Assembly (NCBI GenBank): GCA_030015575.1
Contig: CM057337.1
Coordinates: forward strand, 299,298,044-299,362,043
From: Agapanthus africanus
Lineage: Eukaryota > Streptophyta > Magnoliopsida > Asparagales > Amaryllidaceae
DNA: 64,000 nt
Reading direction: 5' to 3'
Below, one piece after another: positions 34,114-44,489 of this stretch. Every line of letters begins with the position of its first letter. The stretch's first letter is position 1. The position numbers and the translations under genes were made by a program. The notes under the pieces were generated by a model that was not told the origin of the DNA, searched no databases, and saw only the letters and a program-made list of their open reading frames with translations.

Positions 34114-34664
34114 GATAAATCCGCAACATCACAGCACAACACAGAATATCAACGTGAATGTCACGTTCGTAAACCCGTCTAAAAGTGCTATAGCAATTAG
34201 ACAAGATTTACCGCTCAAATGACATTTGCGGTCTCAGATAGTAATGTAAGTACTGCGAACTAACTTATTTAAAATTTCGATCGACAAAATTTTCCGAAGT
34301 GGGACCCAAGTACAAATCCAGCACTCAAACAAATCTGGGTCCAAACAAAATACTCCAGAAACAACAATTCCACATTAAAGACAACCTGAAGAAAAAATGG
34401 TGCACTGAAGCCCAAAAACGGCGGCGGAACCGCGGCAAAAACGTGGGTTATGCCGCGGTTCCACGGCGTTCTTGTGGTATCAGTTTACCAAATTTCTACA
34501 GTAGTCTTAAAAACGCCTGCATGATTTTCTGACATACTCAAAATAATTTTTCGATGACAAAAAAATTTCGACAGAAACTGCATAAAGTGGAATCGCGGTT
34601 TTGGAAATTTCGTTCGATCGATGTTTTAAACAAGTTAGAACAAGCTAGTAAAGGTTAATGGCGT
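34114..34664 (-). other. A-2 leader, PBS-proximal segment
   Basis: Begins with the GATAA duplicate. It holds SL2 (34152-34231; GTGAATGTCA/TGACATTTGC outer, GTCTAA/TTAGAC inner) and SL1 (34420-34468). No coding frame. Confidence 0.85.
34420..34468 (-). other. SL1 GC-rich inverted repeat (A-2)
   Basis: GCGGCGGAACCGCGGCA pairs with TGCCGCGGTTCCACGGCG over about 15 bp; 197 nt from the PBS. Confidence 0.85.
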
Positions 34665-34677
34665 GGATTTGATACCA
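34665..34677 (-). other. Mutated primer binding site of A-2
   Basis: Complement is TGGTATCAAATCC, two changes from the iMet PBS. Confidence 0.85.
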
Positions 34678-35280
34678 TGTAAGTCTACGGTAGCGCCCTA
34701 CCCGTCTATCCGAGGCCAAAGACGGAATACAAACTTTTTACAAAACCTGCGCTATCATAGTCTTTCACCCGGATTGAACCATTAACACTAAACTTTCTAA
34801 CTTGAAAGATGATAGAAAGGATACACCGATCGATCCGTGTCCTTCGGTGTTTAGCTACCATCCTTTGCTTCTCGCGACATCTCCGATCTCCGGTCTCTTC
34901 GTCGGAAGGGCACCACATCAAGAATTCTTTTTACGGGCTCCCGCTTCAAACCGAAGCAACTCAGACATGAAGTTTGCTAGCTGACATGTCCAAGGTGATG
35001 TAGAGAATGTGTGTGATAACTTTGTCTCAAGCATCCATTGACTCTCAACACATGAGAGTGTATCGATGGAAGTTGAAGATGATGCCATGGTGGAACTTGT
35101 GAGCTAGAGGAAGAAGAAGAAGAGGCTTTTCTTTTCTATTGTGTTGAGATAAAAGTGAGAGCACTCGAATGAAAACCAAGAGCCAACCCCAAGAGTTATG
35201 GCTGCCCTTTCTATCTCCACCTCTCATTTCAACACAATAATCAATCAATAATGTGACATGGCTCCAAAATAAGAGACCAT
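34678..35280 (-). repeat. A-2 5' LTR, PBS-proximal part
   Basis: Starts (plus strand) TGTAAGTCTACGG, as in both A-3 LTRs, and is cut at ACCAT by Gyp-1. It resumes at 42918. Confidence 0.92.
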
Positions 35281-35760
35281 TGTTCATATCAGAATATTGC
35301 ATTTTATACCGCCCATTCTTACGCTCGTTTGTTTATAGGCAGGTGCTTTTGATCCGTGTTTGTTACATATTTACAGATTACAGGTTTCCAGTCCAAATAT
35401 TGCAAATCAAGACAAAATCTCCATAGTTACGCTAAAATACAGAACATCTGTCACAGCAGATAAAAGCCGGGTTCTGGTCATCCATATCCATCCAGCGCCG
35501 AGTACCCGTTCCAGAGACAAGACATATGACAGTGGTCATTCATGTCTCGGACAAGCACAGAGCATGAGGGGGCTGCACAAGAATCAATAGGTGCGCGGAG
35601 CTCGAGGGAGATAGAAGTCAAAAGTAAAGAAAATAATGCAATATTGGACTATGAAATCTGAAGATATTCTGGAAGATTTTGTGCAGTTTAAAGTTGGCAA
35701 ACACGAGGAAAAAGTGAACCAGGGGATACGACAAAATTTGATAGCCTAACACCCCTAAAG

Positions 35761-35808
35761 GGCCATGGAACCGCGGCCTAAGCATGCTTAGACCGCGGAA
35801 CCGCGGCC
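35761..35808 (+). other. SL1-like GC-rich module in Gyp-1 5' LTR
   Basis: GGAACCGCGGCC and CCGCGGAACCGCGGCC around GCCTAAGCATGCTTAG. The central palindrome has one mismatch here and is a perfect 20-mer in the 3' LTR. Confidence 0.8.
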
Positions 35809-35898
35809 GTATGGTGTCGACAGGTGGTCATTTTTCAGGGGCAGTTTGGTACTTCCATCTTGGTCCAGATTGTTGCCCTAGGTTTCCATTTCCCCTCC

Positions 35899-35906
35899 TA
35901 TAAATA
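35899..35906 (+). promoter_or_regulatory. TATA box of Gyp-1 5' LTR
   Basis: TATAAATA in CTCCTATAAATACCCC, the typical plant core promoter form; transcription would start some 30 bp downstream (inference). The counterpart in the 3' LTR is 41786-41793. Confidence 0.75.
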
Positions 35907-37028
35907 CCCCGGTTCTGAGCCAAACCAAGGAGCACTTTCTTAGTTAAGTTCTTTAGCCTCTTTTAGTGTAGTTTAGTCTTCTTCTTCTTCTTCTTCTTCA
36001 TTCTTTCCTCCATGGAAATGTAGTGAGAGAATTGAGTGGATGTTAAATGAAGATGAGAGTTTTTGTATCATTCTTTTGTTTTAGCTTCCACTTCAGATCC
36101 TCGCTTTCTCTTGATCTTTCAACCTCTTCATTGAGCTTGAAAGTTTAAGGGTTTGTTATTGATTTCAAGAGTTGTATCTTCTTATGGAATTAGTGCTTCA
36201 TTTCACATGAGTTCTTTACCCTTCTCTTGATCTTGCAACCTCTTGATTGAGCTTGCAAGTTTAAGGGTTGGCTATTGATCCCATGCTTGTCTTGAGTTCT
36301 ATGTTCTTATAATTACTTTCTTGCTTATTTCTTTCTTGCTTTTTATTACTTGCTTTACATTCATGCTTTACTTTCTTGCACTTAAATTCCATGCACTTAC
36401 TTACTTGTAATCTTTTCTTTTCTTTTGCTCTTTTTGGTTCGTTTTTGTGAATGGTTGTAATTATCGTTGTTAAGAATAAATACGGTATTGTAAGTTAATA
36501 TTTCTTTGCTCATTGCCTTTTCCCGTTATTTTCCATTGAACTCCGCCCAAACGTTACGCAAGCGCTCCGTTAGGCACCCTACCCTACCAAGGTAACGGTG
36601 ATTCCTAACCGCGACCGGTTGCGTTCGGTTTGGCCGGAGGCGAAAGCAAGAAACAAGAACGGAAGGACAAGGGTAAATAAGCCGAATTCCATGAATACCG
36701 TGCTTAAATCCCCTAATCCACGTTGTTGCCGATTGCTCTAGCTTCAATTGGTCAAGACTCGGCTCAAAGGTTTCGAGTGCGGATTTCTTTAGCTTACAAT
36801 TTCTTATCTTTTTCTTAACAACTTTATACTTACATATAACACATAGGTTAGAATCGAACAAACATACACAAATTCTTTATTGACTCGTCTAAAACAAGAA
36901 CGGACATACAACCATCTCCCTGTGGATCGACCCGTGCTCAACCGGCTAGCTGCAAAGCGACACCGTCCTGATCGCGGTAATAACTTTAGAACTTTGAACA
37001 TCCGACACGCCAAAAGCGTGCGATCAAA

Positions 37029-37046
37029 TGGCACCGTTGCCGGGGA
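37029..37046 (+). other. Primer binding site of Gyp-1 (tRNA-Asp)
   Basis: TGGCACCGTTGCCGGGGA, 17 of 18 bases complementary to the tRNA-Asp 3' end. Confidence 0.88.
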
Positions 37047-38082
37047 GACGGTAGCGTATTTTCTTTCTTGTTATTCGGGTTAATATTCTTTTTTGTATAT
37101 ATTTATAAATAAAAAAAATCTTTTTGTCATTCTTTGATCATTTTTGTGGGCAAGAGTGCAGATTTTTGCGGATTTGCAAACTGCAATTGTGGGGAGCAAA
37201 GTATACGTTCAAGGCTAAGGTGATTGCAAAGTACAGTGCCAAAGATCCGGGTAGTTTGACCCGTGCAAGCGAACTTTTCAAGCTTACCGGATTTGATCCA
37301 ACGGGGGTTTCCTAACCCAAAATCTTAACGGTACGTACTTTACTAACACCTTCTTCTCAAATCCTACGCATCCAATATACTATTCTTTGCAGGATTCTTT
37401 GCAAGTTCGCTAGCAAACGCTAAAAATTGACTAACCCGTATTTGTTGTCGTGCCATGCTTAAACTAAAAAACGATTGTTTGATTCTTTGAACAAAATTTT
37501 TATTGAATTGCGCATTGCATATATTAATACGGACTTAAGGGCAAGCGAACCCCACAACATACGGTAAAGGATTTCATCACCTTTTCCATGGCCCACAAAT
37601 CACGAACTTGAGCATAACGTTTACCCACACAAACTTTAAAAGAAACTAGACTTTAAGCCTTAAGGACTTCGCGCTCACTAGGAGAAGTTAACTGTGTTTA
37701 GAACTTCACTTACAGGTACATTGTTTACGGGGTGTCTAGGAAAGTTTTAACGGCGAAACCGCCAAAAGAGAAAGGGTTATTTAATTAAGGACCTTCGCGA
37801 AAGCATCGGAAAACCTCCCCTTATCTCTGCACTTACCTGGCCTCGTGATCGGTGTGTCTTAAGCCCGTTTCTCGACACAGTTTTACTTCGACAATCAAGT
37901 TTTGGAGTAGGTCTAGTTAACCTAGGTGAACCCTAGAACGATTAGGTGTGTGGTATTTTTGTGTCGTGATTGTTTTTTCTTTTTGTATGTATATTTCATT
38001 CTTTTGTTAATATCTAACTAAAAAAAATCACATTCTTTTTCTCCTCCTTTTCTCTGTCTTTCTTTCTTTCTCCCTTCATATC
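37047..38082 (+). other. Leader of Gyp-1
   Basis: About 1 kb before the frame at 38083, with no gene. The block 37727-37840 (GGTGTCTAGG, TTAATTAAGGACCTTCGCGA, GGAAAACCTCCCC, ACTTACCTGGCC) is shared with Ang-1, Ang-2 and Gyp-2; TCGCGA (37795-37800) is a palindrome. Confidence 0.75.
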
Positions 38083-39780
38083 ATGGGCACCCCACCTCGC
38101 AAAACTCTTGCCGAACTTTGGTACCCACAACCAGACATTACTTCTTACGGTTCTTGCTTTGGCCGAACGTCGAACGATCCCTCCATGCCCAAAATCTCTT
38201 TGAAAGATCGGATAGACGCGTCTAGGACAAACACTTGTCCTTTGCAATCCACTTTGTATCAACCTTTTCAACCTCTCCCACCCTCTTATGTTGATACCCC
38301 TTTTGCAAGTCGTCCTTAGTCCATCAATGAACATATTGAACAATCCTGTAGCCGATCTTTCACTCCTTTCACCACTACAGATTCCTGGGATCAAAAATTC
38401 CATTCACCTTCTTATCCAAATGTTGATCCTGCTCCTGTCCAGCCATTCAATTCCTACCAGTCCTACCCGACTTTTGAACCTTCCCTAGACATTGCTTCTG
38501 AACCGCCATTTGGGAATTTTCAGTATCCAAACAACTTTGAATCTTTTACTGAAACCCCTTCACAACCCATGTCTAGTCTGGAACAGTCTTTGGAAGATTT
38601 TAGGGTAGCATCATACCAACAGATGATGGATTTGAATGCGTCCATGGCCGCCCCCATACAACCTAGTGACCCGGTAGCTAGTTTTCAACTAGCTCCAAAT
38701 TTTCCAATGTATGAAGAGGCGGTAGGACAGGTTGAGAATTTGAGTGGAGAGAGTGAGCTGTACCCTCTTCCGAATCAAGCCTACCCGTTTCAACTTGAAT
38801 CCCACAACTCTGGTTTTGAATGTCTATCTAGTGTTCCAAACGATTCATTAATTAAAGATAGTACAGATAATGAGTTGTGTGACTTTGTAGTGTTTGATTT
38901 GCCCGATTGTGAAGGGTCCCTTTCGAGTGAAACCACACCCAATCCTTTTGCCCTCTACACCTCCACTCTAGAACCTGAATTGATTAATATCCATGCTTTT
39001 GTTGAGGTGTCTGAGAATATTGATTTTCACTCGATTGAGAATATTGACGACGGGAATATTTTGGATGATGAACCTGTAAATTTGGCACAGTTTTTCTCTC
39101 CAATTCATCATCCCGAGTCATTAAATGTTTTTCCCGAACCCCATATGCGTCTGGATTTTGAGGATAAATGCATGGATGTGCTGAATTTTGCAGAAAATTT
39201 TGAGGATATTTTTGAGGATGAACCAGTTTTACTTGATGAGTCGGATTTTCCAATTCATCCTGTCCCTGTCATTGACTGTGTACACCCTCCAGAACCCTTA
39301 ATCGATACCCTTTCTCAATCACTCCCCTCCATCCTTTCCATCGTTCCGACCATGCAAGAAACCGCATCAGTTTCATTTCGTATGTCTGATTTACCAAGTT
39401 CGGCTTACCCATGGTTTCTCACGAATCTTGAGGGATTTGACCCCATTTCTCAACTGGTAAATATATTAGCACAACCGCTTTTCACACATCAGTCATCACA
39501 AATTGTGCTAATTTATTCACTCCATTTCCACCCTCAAGTTCGTATTCCACTTCTTTCTCCCTTCCGCCATTCTTCTTCTCATATACCGAGACCGTATCCT
39601 GCTTCTATCTACATACGGTCTCGCGTATTCTCCATTTCTTTCCTCTTCACCTTCTTTCACCAACCCGCATCTTACAGAGATAGAATTTTTGAATGGTTGG
39701 TGTTAACTTTTGGCCTGTGTAAGGACTTGTATAGCTTGATACTGTTTTCTTTCCCCCTAATCCTGAACTTCACCGCTTAA
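38083..39780 (+). pseudogene. Gyp-1 internal frame of unknown function, one stop
   Basis: One frame of about 565 codons from ATG 38083 to TAA 39778-39780, interrupted by TAG at 38317-38319; 38569-39780 is 403 codons without a stop. I do not recognise it. The N-terminal part is rich in Pro, Ser and Tyr; the middle (about residues 160-425) is acidic, rich in Asp, Glu, Phe and Pro; the last 40 residues are hydrophobic (EWLVLTFG, then LILFSFPLIL). There is no zinc knuckle, DTG, DDE or YxDD. It may descend from the N-terminal part of a gag or be unrelated. Its end lies 2 nt before a hairpin and purine-rich motif. Confidence 0.7.
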
Positions 39781-39782
39781 AC

Positions 39783-39815
39783 AGTGGAAACACCGTTTCA
39801 CTTAAGTTTGGGGGG
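39783..39815 (+). other. Hairpin plus PPT-like motif 1 (Gyp-1)
   Basis: AGTGGAAAC/GTTTCACT near-inverted repeat (39783-39802), then TAAGTTTGGGGGG. Confidence 0.68.
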
Positions 39816-39906
39816 CAACCTTTTTTGTATATATCTTTTTGGTTTTTGTTTTGTATATAATTTGTTTCTAGGGAGCGCCGACAATTTTGACCCTCTTAGT
39901 ATAGCC

Positions 39907-39942
39907 TGACAGTGAGGGCACTGTCAAGTTTAAGTTCGGGGG
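39907..39942 (+). other. Hairpin plus PPT-like motif 2 (Gyp-1)
   Basis: TGACAGTG (39907-39914) with CACTGTCA (39919-39926), perfect, then TTTAAGTTCGGGGGTG. Confidence 0.75.
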
Positions 39943-40462
39943 TGTGCTCGGTAAGCTTTCTTCCTTCGCATTCATTTGTATATTTTGCACTTGCATACCT
40001 TATTAAAAACCCACAAAAATCGAAAATTTTTCCAAAAAATATAAAATCTTTGTCGTCAAGTTAGCTAATAGGGTAACTTAGATTTTTATTCTGAAAGTTT
40101 AGTTGATATATTAGAAATAACTAAATTCTAGACTTAGGAATTGAAAATCCTTAAAATAACCCTCATTCTGTCTAACTTTGGTAAGTATATGTCCTTACAG
40201 TTTTTTGAGTTCAGTTCTTGAGTTAAGTCAAGATGAAGGGAAAGTATTGAAGTTTTATTGGAGGATAAGTCTGAAAAATAGTTTCTTTTCTTGAGTTCAA
40301 ATTTAGAAAGTATATACCCTACAAACTGCACTTACAGGCACCTTGAAACTTGGGATAGTAGAGGATACCAAGAAATACTCTTGCCTGAAAGCCTAGTATG
40401 AAAGAAAAAACGGTATTTAAAGCTAAACACCAAAAGAGTATATTGAAAAATATATCCGGTCT

Positions 40463-40506
40463 TGAAAAATAAAAAGAAAAAGAAAAAGAAAAATAAAAAG
40501 AAAAAA
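40463..40506. repeat. A-rich simple repeat
   Basis: Runs of AAAAAG and AAAAAT units. Confidence 0.85.
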
Positions 40507-41127
40507 TAGAATAAAGTCAAGACCTGGAAACTGCTATTTACGCTTTAAAGTTCACACATTCAGTAATCGGTCGTTAGTGCCTCAAGAAGCATTAATAGTC
40601 GCATGAAAGGTGTGTGAGCAAATCCGTCCATCCTTAATGAAAAGAAGTAGTATTAAGTATTAGGGAAAGGGTATTATAGCTTGAATTGTATTCTTGAGTG
40701 TAGGGGTGCAAATATACACACATGTAGGGGTATACAATCGATGTTTGGATAAAAGATAGAAATAAAGAATAAGACTTGTGTTTTCTGTAAAGTTGATAAA
40801 AATCCCTGATTTGAAGCCGCACATTAGAAGGAAAACTCAGGTGAACCAAGGTTAAATAGATAGGAGGTGTGAAAAATAAGGGTTGGATATTTCTAACTTA
40901 GGATGATAGAATTTCTAACGTAAATACTAAACTGTAGGAATAGAATCGACGTTAACTTATGATACTAGCTTGACGGGATTTTGTGGGTATAATCCGCTGA
41001 AAACCCTCAGGAGACAACACTCCTCCTACTAGGGACACCTAGAGGTTTAACGGCTTGTTGCACGTGCTCAGTGCAATCGCGTTCCCTGCGAAAGTGCGGT
41101 TAGGATTTTATTTTTGTGAATAATTGG

Positions 41128-41166
41128 TTTTGCTCGGGACGAGCAAAAGTTAAGTTTGGGGGTATT
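41128..41166 (+). other. Hairpin plus polypurine tract of Gyp-1
   Basis: TTTTGCTCG (41128-41136), loop GGA, CGAGCAAAA (41140-41148), then TTAAGTTTGGGGGTATT directly before the 3' LTR. This third copy is at the functional PPT position. Confidence 0.85.
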
Positions 41167-42912
41167 TGTTCATACAAGAATATTGTATTTTATACCGCCC
41201 ATTCTTACGATCGTTTGTTTATAGGCAGGTGCTTTTGATCCGTGTTTGTTACATATTTACAGATTACAGGTTTCCAGTCCAAATATTGCAAATCAAGACA
41301 AAATCTCCACAGTTACGCAAAAATACAGAACATCTGTCACAGCAGATAAAAGCCAGGTTCCGGTCATCCATATCCGTCCAGTGCCGAGTACAAGTTCTAG
41401 AGACAAGACATATGACAGTGGTCATTCGTGTCTCGGACAAGCACAGAGCATGAGGGGGGCTGCACAAGAATCAATGGGTGCGCGGAGCTCGAGGGAGATA
41501 GAAGTCAAAAGTAAAGAAAATAATGCAATATTGGACTATGAAATCTGAAGATATTCTGGAAGATTTTATGCAGTTTAAAGTTGGCAAACACGAAGAAAAA
41601 GTGAACCAGGGGATACGACAAAATTTGATAGCCTAACACCCTTAAAGGGCCGCGGAACCGTGGCCTAAGCATGCTTAGGCCGCGGAACCGGGGCCGTATG
41701 TTGTCGACAGGAGGTCATTTTTCAGGGGCAGTTTGGTACTTCCATCTTGGTCCAGATTGTTGCCCTAGGTTTCCATTTCCCCTCCTATAAATACCCCGGT
41801 TCTGAGCCAAACCAAGGAGCACTTTCTTAGTTAAGTTCTTTAGCCTCTTTTAGTGTAGTTTAGTCTTCTTCTTCTTCTTCTTCTTCATTCTTTCCTCCAT
41901 GGAAATGTAGTGAGAGTATTGAGTGGATGTTAAATGAAGATGAGGGTTTTTGTATCATTCTTTTGTTTTAGCTTCCCCTTGAGATCCTTGCTTTCTCTTG
42001 ATCTTTCAACCTCTTCATTGAGCTTGAAAGTTTAAGGGTTTGTTATTGATTTCAAGGGTTGTATCTTCTTATGGAATTAGTGCTTCATTTCACATGAGTT
42101 CTTTACCCTTCTCTTGATCTTGCAATCTCTTGATTGAGCTTGCAAGTTTAAGGGTTGGCTATTGATCCCATGCTTGTCTTGAGTTCTATGTTCTTGTAAT
42201 TGCTTTCTTGCTTATTTCTTTCTTGCTTTTTATTACTTGCTTTACATTCATGCTTTACTTTGTTGCACTTAAATTCCATGCACTTACTTACTTGTAATCT
42301 TTTCTTTTCTTTTGCTCTTTTTGGTTCGTTTTTGTGAATGGTTGTAATTATCGTTGTTAAGAATAAATACGGTATTGTAAGTTAATATTTCTTTGCTCAT
42401 TGCCTTTTCCCGTTATTTTCTATTGAACTCCGCCCAAACGTTACGCAAGCGCTCCGTTAGGCACCCTACCCTACCAAGGTAACGTGATTCCTAACCGCGA
42501 CCGGTTGCGTTCGGTTTGGCCGGAGGCGAAAGCAAGAGACAAGAACGGAAGGATAAGGGTAAATAAGCCGGATTCAACGAATACCGTGCTTAAATCCCCT
42601 AATCCACGTTGTTGCCGATTGCTCTAGCTTCAATTGGTCAAGACTCGGCTCAAAGGTTTCGAGTGCGGATTTCTTTAGCTTATAATTTCGTATCTTTTTC
42701 TTAACAACTTTATACTTGCATATAACACATAGGTTAGAATCGAACAAACATACACAAATTCTTTATTGACTCGTCTAAAATAAGAACGGACATACAACCA
42801 ACTTCCTGTGGATCGACCCGTGCTCAACCGGCTAGCTGCAAAGCGACACCATCCTGATCGCGGTAATAACTTTAGAACTTTGAACATCCGACACGCCAAA
42901 AGCGTGCGATCA
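41167..42912 (+). repeat. 3' LTR of Gyp-1
   Basis: 1746 bp matching the 5' LTR. SL1-like module at 41648-41695 with the perfect palindrome GGCCTAAGCATGCTTAGGCC (41662-41681); TATAAATA at 41786-41793. Confidence 0.95.
41648..41695 (+). other. SL1-like GC-rich module in Gyp-1 3' LTR
   Basis: GGCCGCGGAACCG, the 20-nt palindrome and GGCCGCGGAACCGGGGCC. Confidence 0.8.
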
Positions 42913-44323
42913 ACCATGAGTCACCAAATTGAACATGCCCCTTCATGATGACTTCCACTCACAATATCCACCATAATAAACATTAACCCAAATGTTTATG
43001 ACAATAAGATATGGCAACATCTAAAGTAAACTCGTGACGGATCACAAAGATACCCTTCACCTGTATATACATACCTGCATCCGTATTCCGACTGAATGCA
43101 AATGCGATGAGACGAAAGTAATCCAACAAATCTAATACTAGGATCCGGCTTAAACCAAAGCCCACTAGTATGATCCGTCCGATCATGATCCATGCATAAG
43201 TGCATGTATATGATCGAACCCTGCCATAATACCATACGGCCTCTACAACGTTTCACCCAAACTTGGGAAACTATCTATGAAGGACTCTAAAAACTCGTCA
43301 ATACGCTGGCAGCGGGTTTAACCAAAAGCAGGTCAGTGGTACTAGCTGTACGTAACATCTACCCTTGTATTGACCAAAAGGGAGACCGATGAGCGAACTC
43401 ATCCTGAAACCTTACTGAGCCTGTCAGTGACAATATCCGTACAGTCTGGTCCATTCGTATATGAGCATCGCATATCAGGCCTAGGGGCTGGTAAACGTCA
43501 GACCCCCAAAACGGTACAAGTCGTGTCGGAGTATAGCCCAGAACACCCTGAGATACTAATGGAATACCTACCAGTAAATCTCACATGCCTTGGCCAAAGA
43601 CTTCATGTAATGGATCTCCTAGACACAGCGCGATCTCACCCCCAATACCGGGAGAGACGAAACCCCTGCCGATCCGCTCACTGCCTCCATGTGGCTCGGG
43701 ACTGTACCCAACTAAAACTTGTTTGCACGACTCCTTTGAGCCATGGTAGGGTAGTAATCAAAGCACAGTGGGAACTCACACGATACAAATGAAGATCTCA
43801 GGTCGATGAGCTAACCTGTACACATGTCATCAGGGAACTGCTATCTGACGCTAGTATAATACCAACTAGCAAGTTCCCGGCGAGTCCATCCGGTGTACTC
43901 ATAACCCAATGAGCACCTGTATATGTCTTAGGTGAACTAACTGACACCAATGGCTTGTGAAACCAGCCACCGCCCCTCGTCGGGGTCTCAATCGTATACA
44001 CTAGTCTACTATTAGAGTATCGATGCCCAGTCTCGAAACTCCCACGACTAGGGACACTTTAAGGATGTGCTTATGGACTACCCAACTCTCACGTATATGA
44101 TCGCCATCATACTGCTGGTAGTCAAGCAAGAATCCTAAGGGCTCTATCAACGTGTAATAGTGACCTATAATGTCACCTAAAGCATGTACACGATGATAAA
44201 AATAAACCAGATAGCATACTATCATCTTGAGTAAGACTGTCCTACCGGCATAGGTCCTCCCTCAATCATTGAAATCACGTGCCTGCGATCCAATAATTGA
44301 CTTTAAGGGCACTATATCCAACA
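42913..44323 (-). repeat. A-2 5' LTR, distal part
   Basis: Resumes after Gyp-1 with its TSD copy and runs to the LTR end CCAACA (TGTTGG in element sense). It has the LTR hairpin ATAAACATT (42976-42984) with AATGTTTAT (42991-42999), 1324 nt from the LTR start. Confidence 0.92.
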
Positions 44324-44489
44324 ATAATCTCATAGCATCTACAAAAAGCTGTGAAGTACCCATCATAGCGCATACATTTTCAAATTTGGTAATAAAAACG
44401 TATGTGTCTTCAGACTCGAGACCGTGATATTTTAGTAGAAGATTGATGTATTGAGCTTTTATTTCGAAATTTTCCCTATTGGCCGGTGG
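44324..44489 (-). pseudogene. Gyp-2 gag fragment
   Basis: Complement read from 44489 gives an open stretch of about 55 codons with NFEIKAQYINLL, KYHGLESEDTY, and KFENVCAMMG. This is the retrotransposon gag signature of Athila/Tat-type gypsy elements (FEIKxxxIxLLxxxxFxGxxxEDPxxHL in related forms). It has no visible stop in this stretch and is cut off by A-2. The short minus-strand frame 44459-44851 is in another frame and is not gag. Confidence 0.82.

Larger units (their letters stand above)
35281..37026 (+). repeat. 5' LTR of Gyp-1
   Basis: TGTTCATATC ... GTGCGATCA, the same length as the 3' LTR. It holds an SL1-like module (35761-35808), a TATA box (35899-35906) and a CTT microsatellite (35978-35999). 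Confidence 0.95.
39816..41127 (+). other. Non-coding 3' region of Gyp-1
   Basis: No coding frame. It contains hairpin/PPT motif 2 at 39907-39942, an A-rich low-complexity tract at 40463-40506 and a stretch at 41000-41050 (GAAAACCCTCAGGAGACAA) of unknown role. Confidence 0.7.
35281..42912 (+). mobile_element. Gyp-1: Ty3/gypsy-type element without pol
   Basis: 7632 bp with two 1746-bp LTRs, TSD ACCAT (35276-35280 and 42913-42917), a tRNA-Asp PBS and a purine tract AAGTTTGGGGG. These signals resemble the Athila/Tat group of plant gypsy elements. The 4.1-kb internal region holds one disrupted frame with no match I can recognise to GAG, protease, integrase or RT, so it is a large non-autonomous derivative. 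The LTRs differ at about 13 of the first 240 positions (by eye). It is inserted in the 5' LTR of A-2. Confidence 0.93.
1..44323 (-). mobile_element. A-2: decayed Angela-like copia element, nested host
   Basis: Minus-strand Ty1/copia element that continues beyond the left window edge; only its internal region and 5' LTR are visible. Its own pieces are 1-3130, 12689-13442, 23292-23934, 34114-35280 and 42913-44323. Joining these pieces matches the uninterrupted relative A-3 (51715-58972) across every break, and each break has a 5-bp target-site duplication: ATACC, GCGCG, GATAA and ACCAT. The inserted elements are A-1, Ang-1, Ang-2 (all in the leader) and Gyp-1 (in the LTR). The right end is the LTR terminus ending in CCAACA at 44323, after which the gag of Gyp-2 resumes. 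The 3' LTR and left TSD are outside the window, so the right TSD (expected at 44324-44328) cannot be confirmed. Confidence 0.88.

Noticed and set aside
39660..39780. Env-like transmembrane protein for the Gyp-1 frame
   Set aside because: Only a hydrophobic C-terminus supports it. There is no signal peptide or cleavage motif, and the frame lies near the 5' end of the internal region.
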